Shown here piece by piece: positions 55,106 to 64,000 of a DNA stretch of 64,000 bases. The stretch is from Folioceros fuciformis (Eukaryota; Anthocerotophyta; Anthocerotopsida; Anthocerotales). Each line of letters begins with the position of its first letter. Positions within the stretch are counted from its first letter, which is position 1. The notes below the pieces were generated by a model. It was not told where the DNA came from and did no database searches. It saw only the letters and a program-made list of their open reading frames with translations. Position numbers and translations under genes: made by a program. Location: NCBI GenBank assembly GCA_049999805.1, contig JBNGIO010006294.1, forward strand, positions 315,115-379,114, in the 5' to 3' direction.

Positions 55106-57196
55106 CACTGCGGCAGGCAACCTGCCGGCTTCCCCATCCATCCCACTGGCCCGGGCTGTTGTTTTTGTGGGACAAGAAATACAACTCTCCTATCTGCTCT
55201 CCCTGTCACCATCACCCCGCGATTATAACGAGAGCCCCATGTCGGAACGGCATTGCGAGGGCTACATTTTGCAGCTGAATTTCATATACCGTGCTTGTCG
55301 TTACGTGTGGTACTTGTGTCCGGCCCTGAGTCTTCACGGGTTCGAGATGTTCGTGTCTGGACAAACTTTATCGACCTACAATCCACCAAGTCCCAACCGA
55401 TGTACTCCAGTCAATCCTAGCGTGTTTGACTACCTCGACTAATTTGCAACTTTTCTTATGCCTTCCCTAACCATTACGAACATTCCAAAAATCCTACCCT
55501 CCAAAACCAATCCTACCCCGATTTGGCAGAATGAGTAACAAAGCTTGGTTGAGGACCAAGCGAGAGAGCTTGGATGGAACATGCAGGTCTAGAATACTCG
55601 AGTGATAATAAAAAAAGAAAGTAATAAGACCCTTGACATTGAAAGGCCCCCTCGTCTTGAGCTAAGGATAATTCCTTCATGCTTTGAGAGAGCTAAACTC
55701 CTATCTTACATCAAAGATGCACGGGGGAGATGGGCTGCTCTTGCTTTAAATTTGCTTCTAACTTCATGCATGTTTTGCAGTTAGAAGCAATTGGAAGGGG
55801 GTGTCATGGATGGGTCTTTTGCATCTCTTCCTCCTTAAAAGTTTTATATTTATTTAATTTTTATATCATTAATTTTTTTAAAACTTTAATACTGAATCAC
55901 ACGCTCGCCAGGCTTTATCTTTATCATATTAAGAAGCCAAAGGTCCAAGCACTTAGCTGGTCCATTTCACGATGATCCTCATCCCCATAGAATACTTTTT
56001 GAAGTGCTCTTCATCCTAGGTCTCCTCTCCAAGTTGTCCTATGGTATATCGAGTAAGTATCTTCCACCTCCACCTTTCAACAAAGTGTTTTCATTTGCAG
56101 TCTTCCATGAAGAAAGAGGATGGTGTGAACGAGGCAAAAAGCCACAAAATTCAAACTGGAAATTATTTACGCACCCACAGACATGCATGGTAATCCACAT
56201 CCACACCTTAAATTTAATCCGATTTTGTCGCGTGCACTTAATAAAAAAAATAACGAAAGGAAATTCGGATCTCATTTAGTGTCCAGAATAACGCATTTTG
56301 TTGCACGGGAGTCGTCCCGTTCGTGGGGCGCTGATCCTTCCCCTGGGAACGATTTTGGGTGCGGGCAAGACGTACACGACTTTGGTGCGTGAAGACCTGG
56401 GTTGCGGAGCGGAGCTTCTTTGTCAGCCCATCGAGAGGGCGCCTGGGGACGTGGAGGCCGTTCTTGTTTGGGTTTACGCAAGAGCGAATTGATCTTGAAG
56501 AGGTCCTCGAATGGTGGGTGGCCAGAGAACATGTCAGCCATGACGCGCTCACGCAGGCAACGCCTCACCAACTGTTTTCGAACCCTTGGATTGTCTGAGG
56601 ACCGGAGACCGGAGCCTCCGTGCTGACGTCATGTGGAAGCCTTGCTGAGTGAAGGACGACGGCAGGACCGAGGCTGATCGACTCCTACTACCCCGTTCGC
56701 TCACCCATCGGTTTCCATGGGCCTGGCAGGTAGCCGTGTCCTGGAAGAGGAGGATGGTGCTTTAATCATGCAAGTACAACACATGCTTTGCTCCCCTTTC
56801 GTAGACACAAGCATGACGGAAAGCAGGCAACAAAAAGAGGAGAGGAAGTGGCTCAAAGTAGTCTTTTCGAAATGATACACAGAGGGCAAGGTGTTAGGTA
56901 ACACAAAATTGTTTTCCCGAGTGCCTCCCCCTCCAGACTAGTATTCAATTTGGTCAATGCCTACAATGACTAGTAGGTACTGCAATGAGAGTTTGTGAGA
57001 ATTTTGTTAGATCACAACTGTACACAGTTGGCCATCTAGGAATCATGCACTTCTGGTAAGCACCTGCTTTTAGGAGCCTTGTCAGTCGCCGATTTGCTTC
57101 ACTGTATCCATGTCTCGGGCCATGTCAGAATACAAACGTTCAATGACACATATTGAACTTGGGTCCAGCACTGCTCCCAATCTTGAGGAGCCTTAC
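55106..57196. other. Intergenic: AAAP upstream region and 3' side of the 3xHMG gene
   Basis: The left part should hold the AAAP promoter; the right end the 3' untranslated region of the 3xHMG-box gene. Between 55550 and 56270 the DNA is AT-rich; 56280-56650 is GC-richer with overlapping frames on both strands (for example minus 56571-56272) that have no recognised motif. Confidence 0.4.
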
Positions 57197-59564
57197 TTAG
57201 CTCGCAGTGGAACCCTCGGGGAGACCCCTCCGCTTTGCATGGTACTCGCTCAGATCTGTTTTGTACCTTTCCAGTGCTGATGCAGCCTTATTTAGCCACT
57301 TTTGCTTCTCCTCGTCAACCAGCTCCTGCAACACAGTAAGTTGGGATCAGTGTCAGACGGTAGCAGGTCTGGGCGAACGTTGTCTGGAAGTCTAATCCTC
57401 GTCAGGCAACTGCGGCACAGGCCTGACTCACCCTCCACTTTGTGGAAACAATAGTGTTGATGTCCACGAAGGTGAGCGCTGGGTTCTCCTTCAAGGCCGC
57501 CTGCCTCACCTCATGCCTGTGCCAACACACACACACACATCCGTCTTTCAACCCATGATCATATTCGAGCATCGGGAGCTTTTGAAAACTATCTCATACC
57601 CAAATAATAAATACGCGGTCGGCGGCTTCTTAGGTTTGTCGGGCTCGTCGTCAACCTTTTGTCTCTTCCTTTGTGAGGATCGCTCCTCTTTGAGAAGCTG
57701 CTGCACGCCAGAAAAGTACCACAGCTAGTAAGCTTGTGGAATACATTTCATCTAAACACTTCACCATACTCTTCAACGGACTAACCTTTGTCATAATGTT
57801 ACGATCCTTCTGCTTGAGGAGCTTTGAGGTCTGCATGGCGTACTCCTTCTTCTCCTGCATCTGTTTCTCAAGAATGGCCGCTTCCTGGTCACAGCAAACA
57901 CGTTAGGAATAGGCTTTACGGTCGCAGTAGACCCCGAAGCCGTTCAAACAAAAAGAGGCCGACCTCTGCTTTCCTCTTCTTGTAAGCTTCCAGCTCGGTT
58001 GCATATCTAATTTTGTCTTGAGCAGCAATCTGAAGCAAGATATTGAAAAAAGAGTCAAAAGAAACGCATCCACAACGCTCGCCTAACACCACATGGCCAC
58101 AGAAGCATACCTTTTCATACTGACACCTAGCTTCCTCATCCATGTTCTTCCACTCATCCCCGAGTATTCTACCAATCTAGAGTCACCGGGTTATCAAATG
58201 TCAGAACCAATTCGTGAAGTGAAAATCGCAGGGGAAGATGATCGAATCACGTGGCCTTGGTACGAACACTTACCTCAGGGACGCTGATCTTTTCAGCAAG
58301 AAGTGCAGGTCTCCTCACATTTCCGAAAGCAAAAAAGGCAGTAATCTGATGCTTTGGCTTGTCAGGGTCCTTTCCCTTTCTGCAAAGAGACCATCCAAGT
58401 TGTCAGACATCGAAGAGTGAAAATCATCACCGACCTAAGGCTTCTCAAACACAACTGGGAACAAATCCTGAACCACACGTACTCTCTCACCTTCTCGATC
58501 TGGTCTCCGTTTTCTTCGTAACCCTAGCTTCTTGTACAGCTCCCTGCAAGCCCTGCTGAACAACACGTCACACAAGTAAGATTCGTTATTCTCGACGCCC
58601 AACCAAAACGAGACGCCCGCAAGAGAGAAACACTGCAACACCTTAAAATGCCATGAGAAGATCGGGCTGACCTTCAAATAGACGTCCTTATCGACGTGAT
58701 ATCTAGCCTCGTACGACTTCCGCTCTTCCTCAGATACGTTCTTCCATTTATCCCCAAGAAGCACATTCATCTCCTTAAATGAAGCATCTGGATGATCTTT
58801 CTTCACCTGCACAATCAGCCACTACTGTTAGACTGGCTTCCACAACCCTAATTGCTCGGACCTAGCCTCTACAAGGTTCTGCAAATGCTCACTGAAGTTT
58901 CACAACCGCAGACAACTACCGTGAAGCACAGAAAGCCATCTTACTTGGGCACGTTGCTCTTTCGAAAACATCAGAAATGGTGGAAGTGGCTTTCTCACCT
59001 GACCCGTACCACCCTTCAGAGGGTCAGCTGCATCTGCAACAGTTGCCTGTGCCCCACCAAAAAATCAGGGCAACCATTGCACACTACATTCCTATGCTAT
59101 GCACATCTACAATCCACATGAGATCATCATCTGTGAGAAGACGCCTTGATACAAACCTCAATGGACTCACTACTAGCATCCTCTGTATCTTCAGAGCCTG
59201 GGGATTCCACAACATCAGGACCTTCCTGTGCATTCCCATCTTCCTTCGGGATTTCCTTAGCATCTTCCCTCATCACATGATCCTTGTCCGCTTTTAGCTC
59301 TTGACGCTGCTGTGGCCCACCCTTAGCTTCCTCCCCTCTCGTTTCTTCCATGGCATGAGCATCAGCATCCGAGCCGAGCATAGCTGCAAGCGTGGACGCG
59401 TCTTCCTTGAGCACATCTGGACTGTCCTTCTCACCCGACGTGTCATCCTGATCGGGCAGCAAAGGCATGCCTTCGCTCATGATTTGTTTGATGAAGCCAT
59501 TTATAACGATTGCATCTTCAGAAGTGCCATTCGCGCTCACATCGTGAACCTCCTCAAAACCCAT
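57197..59564 (-). CDS. 3xHMG-box chromatin protein
   Basis: Plant 3xHMG-box proteins are nuclear DNA-bending proteins, in Arabidopsis expressed around mitosis and bound to condensed chromosomes. Minus-strand exons are 59564-59157, 59046-58945, 58806-58672, 58543-58491, 58379-58274, 58176-58111, 58029-57964, 57884-57786, 57700-57600, 57516-57432 and 57325-57197: 449 residues, all phases closing, near the usual ~450. An acidic N-terminal region (1-145) precedes box 1 (KPLPPFLMFSKEQRAQVKKD ... LLGDKWKNVSEEE, 154-215), box 2 (KPKHQITAFFAFGNVRRPAL, LGDEWKNMDEEA, 238-310), a basic linker and box 3 (KPKKPPTAYLLF, INTIVSTKWRELVDEEKQKW, 365-436). The start is the first in-frame ATG after an upstream acceptor-like site; 5' leader exons probably lie further right. 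The start of exon 4 (58543) and a CAGCAG acceptor at exon 9 leave small uncertainties. Confidence 0.92.
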
Positions 59565-60960
59565 CCACTCCAGCCGTCCTCTTAGACAGGTACTCGATTG
59601 TGTTTCATGCCCAAATTCACAAACGCTCTGCTCAACGATGTTCACTCAATCCCTCGGCTGCTGCCCTAACTTGCCAGAGGAACAAATCGGTGCACATCCG
59701 TCCGCGGCAGCCAGACCTGTAAAAAGAATCCAACATGAGCTCCAGTAAACCGTTCTTGTCACATCCAACGACACCAGACTCAACCTTATCAGGACCAACC
59801 CCTTGCGACATCAACGTCACATCAGCATGAAGCCTAGCACGCATACAAGGGACACATCAAGACGAACGAGCATCCACTCTGGAGGCAAAGAAGATGAACA
59901 TGGAGCCCCATGACAAGAACATGCACAACCCGCCACACAAGCACTCCTCCTCGCAAGCATCAGGCAACCCAACATCAACGACCTGCTAAAAAGTGTTGAC
60001 AATTCGGATAAACAAAAGGGGACTCGCTAAAAGAGCCAAGCCCAGCCTCACAATTCCAAACGCATGCCTTTCCCCGGCCTACTTCGCCAGCGGAAGACAA
60101 CTGTCTAAGCGCTCAACCTAAGCCCTTCCAACGAGGGGCAGATTCTCCACAGAGCACCCTCACTTTCTGCCCACACCCGATCGTCAAGAAGCGAAACATT
60201 CTTCCCGGGAGCAGGATGACAGCTCCCACAAGGAGACTTCACACACCAAAAATTCCCGAAAAATTCGAGCAAGCAGCGAATTGAGTCCTGGGCGCCTGTA
60301 GCAAAGCCAAAAAGGTGGGCTTAGAGCCAGCTTGCGTGTGGTGCCGAGTCGTCCCACAACCCACTGCCGACAGCGACTGCCAGTAGCAGTGCGAGCAAAG
60401 CACAGCACAGGCCGCAGCCAAGACGGGCAGCCACCAAGACCACGCGTGCACGCAAATCACGCAACGATCGGTAAGCTCAAATTCCAGCCTTTCGATCTGC
60501 GAGCAAGCCAGAGGAAGGAACCCACAATCCCGACTTGCCCAAAATTGGCACGGCCCCCGAGCCCCAACACCCAACATCCGGCCGGCCCGGCACATTTCAG
60601 CCTGAGCTGGGAGCCGGCGATCAGGTGCACCTCGGTGGTGCAAAACCCATAAGAGCAAGCAAGCGCACGCCATTTGCAGCCGGGAAGCAGAGCCGTACCT
60701 GCACCACGCCGGGCCGCTTTGGCTGCTGCTCCAGGGGCGGCCGGTCTGGCGTGGGCGAGCGGGAATGCGGGGCCAGGGCTGCCCGAGCAGATCAAACCGG
60801 GCCGGCGGGAGCTGGCACACGGATCCGCCGGGGAGAGCAGCCCGCCGCAGCAGGAGTTGAGATGGCGATGGCAAGCCCAGCAGCACGAAGCAGAGGCGAG
60901 CGAGGAGTGCAGGAGAAGCGAAGCGAGGAGAGAGGCAGGTCTTGAGACGAGCAGGCAGCG
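59565..60960. other. 5' leader and upstream region of the 3xHMG-box gene
   Basis: A possible leader intron ends with CTAAG or a nearby AG just before 59564. From about 60200 the DNA becomes GC-rich. A 406-codon minus-strand frame (61459-60239) runs through here, but its core is the translated (GAGAC)n repeat and it has no domain. Confidence 0.45.
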
Positions 60961-61154
60961 TTGAGACGAGATGACACGAGACGGGAAGAGACGAGACGAG
61001 ACGAGATGACACGAGACGGGAAGAGACGAGACGAGAAGGGAAAGGAAGAGCAGCGCAGAGACGAGACAAGGCAGGGCGAGACGAGACGAGACGAGACGAG
61101 ACGAGACGAGACGAGACGAGACGAGACACGACGCGACGCGACGCGACGCGACGA
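60961..61154. repeat. (GAGAC)n pentanucleotide array with (GCGAC)n end
   Basis: Interrupted GAGAC units run from 60961, with a clean block of about eleven units at 61079-61135 that changes to GCGAC at about 61130-61154. The minus strand reads VSSRLVSSRLVSS, which explains the long spurious frame. It lies about 1.4-1.6 kb upstream of the 3xHMG start codon. Confidence 0.95.
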
Positions 61155-63325
61155 GGGGAATAGAATGGAATGGGGGAGCAGGCCAGGGCAGGGACGGATG
61201 AGATGAGGGAGGGCGGCCTACCTCGCCTTTCTTTTCTTTCTTCCACGTGAGTGGAGTTGCACGGTCGGCCCGCTGTGGCCGGCCTTGCCACCCGCGCCCT
61301 TCTCCTCCCTGCTGCCTGTTGCCTGCTGCCTGCTGAGCAGCCTTCTCCTTCCGTCGTCGTCTCTTTAGACGGCGTCAAACTCTTCTCCGTCCGTTCCCCA
61401 ACCCTTTTTCCCCTCCTTATTTGTTTTCGTGTCCATTTTTCAAACTCTTTCTTCTCCACTCACTCGGGCTTTCGTTCAACTCAAGGGTCTCGCGGAGCTC
61501 TCGGATCCGAGAGCTCGGTAGGTACAGTAGTAACTGGTGTACTTGCATGTAGTGTGCATAGGTGGTAAAAACAGGAACACAAGCTCGGGGCTTTTGACGC
61601 TTTTCACAGCCAGATTCCTATGGGATCCAGCCAGATTCCCGATCATCAAATTTGCTTCCCACTTTTTTGTTTGGTGGAATCCACCCCTCCGGTCCCCCTT
61701 CCACACTCGTCTCCGGAGCTCTTAATCCGTTTTTATTTTGTGCTTAACCATGAGAGAGATAATCTCGTTCCCATGGTACCCAGCCTCCCACCCAGGGCTG
61801 CAGCGTTACAAGACATGGGAGGGATTGCAACAAACCCAAGGCTTATTAATTAGATGGTTGTGCACAAACAGGTTCAGTGTCAAGTGGGAGACGGAGTCTT
61901 CTTCTTGGGGACGTGAATCTCACAGCCGGAAAATAGACGGAGTGATGGGCGGGCGTGGAGCCTCCCTCCGAGGGAAGGACGGAGGCAGGCAACCCCGTCG
62001 TCGTGTAATTTAGACGGCGTGGGGTTGGGCCAGGGGGGCCCGGTGGCGGCACATGGCGTAGGTACCTGCTCATGGCCCGGCCCGAGGCCTGGCCTCGCAC
62101 CCACCACCGGGCGGCGGGCAGCGGGCAGAGAGAGACCAGCCCGCACAGGAATTAACTAATTAAATAAAATTAAAGGCTCCACTGGAAGGTACAGGCACCG
62201 GACGGGTGACCGTCGGTGACATCATTTTACCCTGGTAGAAGAAAAGAGCAGCAGAGCACAAGGTCTCCAGGAGGAAAATTTCAAAAAGGGTTTCGAAAAA
62301 GAAAGAAAGGGCGAGGCGGGCAGGCAAAGGAGTCCTCTTCAGTCCGGTCCAGGCGCATATGAAAGCGGGCCCCGGAGCGCGGGTGCGGGTGCGGGTGCGG
62401 GTGCGCGCTAAGTGGCGGAATCCCGTTTTGGCGTAACTGCCTAACCCCGGTTGGGCCGCGGCCGTTCAACCACACCAATGGCACAATAACCGTGGGTTAA
62501 GCCGCATCGGGCCCGGGTCTCGAAGAGCCCCCGAGGCTCCAATGTGGGAAAAGTGGGCTGCCGCTGCTGCTCCCGCTGCCTCTGCCTCTGGCCTCTGTCC
62601 TCTGGCCTCTGCCGCTGCCGAGCATCTCCATCTCCTCCTCGTCTGGTGCGGTGAGGAGAGGCGCAGGAAGTGTGGGCACGAATGTCTTGTGCTCGCGCCG
62701 GGCTTGCGGGCCAGCTTCACGGGCAAGACGGCTCCCCACCTGCTTCCACCGTCGCTTTCCCAACCCACGCCCATGCGCACCCGCATACGCACACGCACAC
62801 GCAAACCGGGATATTCATTCCTATTTTCCTGGGTTAAAAAAACTCTTTGCCATTATATTCCTCTCCTCCGGTAAGGCATGGCCCGGCCTGACCGAACTGA
62901 CCTGACCTGACCTGACCTGACCTAGCCTTGAACGACATTTCCTTTCCCCGATCGCTGGTCAAGTGGCTATGACACGGCAACCGAGTAAGGCGGGACGATG
63001 GACACGGGACACGGCACACGCAGCTGCTCCCAACTATGCCTTCTGTACAGTCTCACTCTTGCTGCAGTCTACATAGCTCCACATACGAGGCTTCCCACGG
63101 ACTTGGCTGACTATGGTACAGGGGCCTTTGGGCCCAGAAAGTGGCCTGGACAGCACTGGACTACTCGACTGGGCCGGGCCGGGCCCGGCTGGATCGGATC
63201 GGATGGCCTCGGCTAGGCTGCAGTGCAGGGCACGCAGGGCAGACCAGGGATTCCTGTGTTCAACCTCCGGACTTGAACTCCCTTCTCCCTCTGGCCTACT
63301 ACACTCCAACCCCCACGTTGCCTCC
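61155..63325. other. Intergenic with short GC-rich microsatellites
   Basis: No gene recognised. Short arrays: (GGGTGC)4 at about 62380-62404, (ACCTG)5 at 62897-62922 and a short GGATC run near 63192-63204. A pyrimidine-rich stretch at 62555-62640 repeats CTCTGCCTCTGGC-like units. The right end should be the 3' untranslated region of the HMG-box gene starting at 63326 on the minus strand. Confidence 0.45.
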
Positions 63326-64000
63326 TTACTGCTTGCCCTTGTACTGAATCATCTCTTCCTTGTACCTTTCCTGACCTGCAAGGGCTTTCTCCGCCCACAC
63401 TTTCTTGCCATCGTCGCCCAATTCCTGCGCAACACATTCCAGCCCTTGTGAGGAACGACAGGGATACATTCAAACCGCCCATTCTCCAGCCAATGCAAGT
63501 GCGCCGGACTTGCCTGCCAAAGCTTCGACACGATTGTGGTGATCTCTCCCAGCTTAGCTCCAGGATTCGCGGTCCTCACTTCCAGCTGCTTATCCTTCCT
63601 GCACCATATCACTTTGTTAACAGTCACCGTTCGTCACATAAAATAAAAGCACAGGTAGATGCGGGTTAGTTAGCAGCTTACGTGAAAAGGTTGTACGCAG
63701 AGGGTGCCCGCTTCGGCTTGTTAGGATCCTTCACCTGCACTTTGACTTTGGCCTTCATTGACACTCCGTCTTTTGCACCCTGTGCCACAACATTGTCCTG
63801 GTGAGGGGACTCAAACTAATGATTTCCCACAACAATATCAAGCCTAAAATAAGACAGAAGGTACCTTCTTCCTCAGAGAAGGAGAAGACTCGGATTCATC
63901 TCCTTCCTCGTCATCACTACCAGGTACATCAGCCTGATCACACGAACCTTCGGGTCAGTCTAAAATTCGAGGGTAACATGCAAGAGCACATCAAACAAAA
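63326..64000 (-). CDS. HMG-box protein, C-terminal part; 5' end outside the window
   Basis: Visible minus-strand exons are 63933-63865, 63797-63682, 63598-63514 and 63424-63326, giving 122 residues to the stop at 63326; 63934-64000 looks like intron. The visible protein has an acidic stretch (ADVPGSDDEEGDESESSPSL), a basic linker (KAKVKVQVKDPNKPKRAPSA) and one HMG box (YNLFTKDKQLEV, NPGAKLGEITTIVSKLWQ, ELGDDGKKVWAEKALAGQER, YKEEMIQY), with the stop only four codons after the box. The last intron (63425-63513) needs a GC donor (CAG/GCAAGT), because only this restores the 11-residue Trp-to-Trp spacing of the box. Intron positions in the box equal those in box 3 of the neighbouring 3xHMG gene, so the two are paralogues. 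More boxes may lie to the right. Confidence 0.85.

Noticed and set aside
56272-56571. Minus-strand frame of 99 codons (MVRRCLRERVMADM)
   Set aside because: Overlaps a plus-strand frame of similar length, has no recognised motif and lies in a GC-rich island without splice support.
60239-61459. 406-codon minus-strand reading frame
   Set aside because: Its centre is the translated (GAGAC)n repeat, the ends are Arg/Ser/Pro-rich GC-biased sequence, and there is no domain or splice support.

Overview
The window looks like nuclear DNA of a streptophyte, most likely a non-seed land plant. The evidence is a set of plant-type genes: a GH3 acyl-amido synthetase, a plastidial glycolate/glycerate transporter (PLGG1), a cytosolic class I aldolase, a LOG cytokinin-activating enzyme, a 3xHMG-box protein and a root-cap-family secreted protein. 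Most introns are short (about 50-180 nt, GT-AG). The species cannot be named from the sequence. Two runs of N (100 and 400) show that this is a draft scaffold.

Layout. 1-4.6 kb: a decayed Copia element whose 3' LTR is cut short by a decayed Gypsy fragment, then an AT-rich tandem repeat. 6.5-8.7 kb: GH3 gene (+). 10.8-11.15 kb: decayed duplicate of its 5' end. 11.9-14.7 kb: PLGG1 (-), divergent from aldolase (+, 15.2-17.1 kb). 18.0-20.0 kb: LOG (-). 20-25 kb: gene-poor repeats and the first gap. 25.1-34.6 kb: two PIF/Harbinger-type transposon copies. The first is split by a non-LTR-like fragment. The second carries the 400-N gap and a coding minisatellite. 34.6-38.7 kb: GC-rich 5-6 bp microsatellites. 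39.1-41.1 kb: SSUH2-like zinc-motif gene (-). 41.6 kb: small heat-shock pseudogene. 43.1-45.1 kb: three small unrecognised genes. 45.9-48.1 kb: intronless CPSF100 (+). 48.7-49.8 kb: root-cap-family gene (-). 50.7-51.4 kb: triplicated ~230 bp repeat. 52.1-52.9 kb: LEA_2-domain gene (+), convergent with an AAAP amino-acid transporter (-, 53.0-55.1 kb). 57.2-59.6 kb: 3xHMG-box gene (-). 63.3 kb to the right edge: a second HMG-box gene (-), 5' end outside the window.

The genes are ordinary nuclear genes with no operon logic. The only suggestive pairings are the head-to-head PLGG1/aldolase pair, which shares about 0.5 kb of upstream DNA, and the two HMG genes, which share intron positions in their last box. 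Exon models were built by hand from reading frame, splice signals and family conservation. In the multi-exon genes the phases close exactly, except in the root-cap-family gene, where one junction does not. I found no evidence of a wholly new biological system. The most useful leads are a GC-AG intron at a position where the paralogue has GT-AG, a gap that looks like an unmerged overlap, in-frame expansion of a 21-residue repeat in a transposon protein, and the small orphan genes at 43-45 kb.
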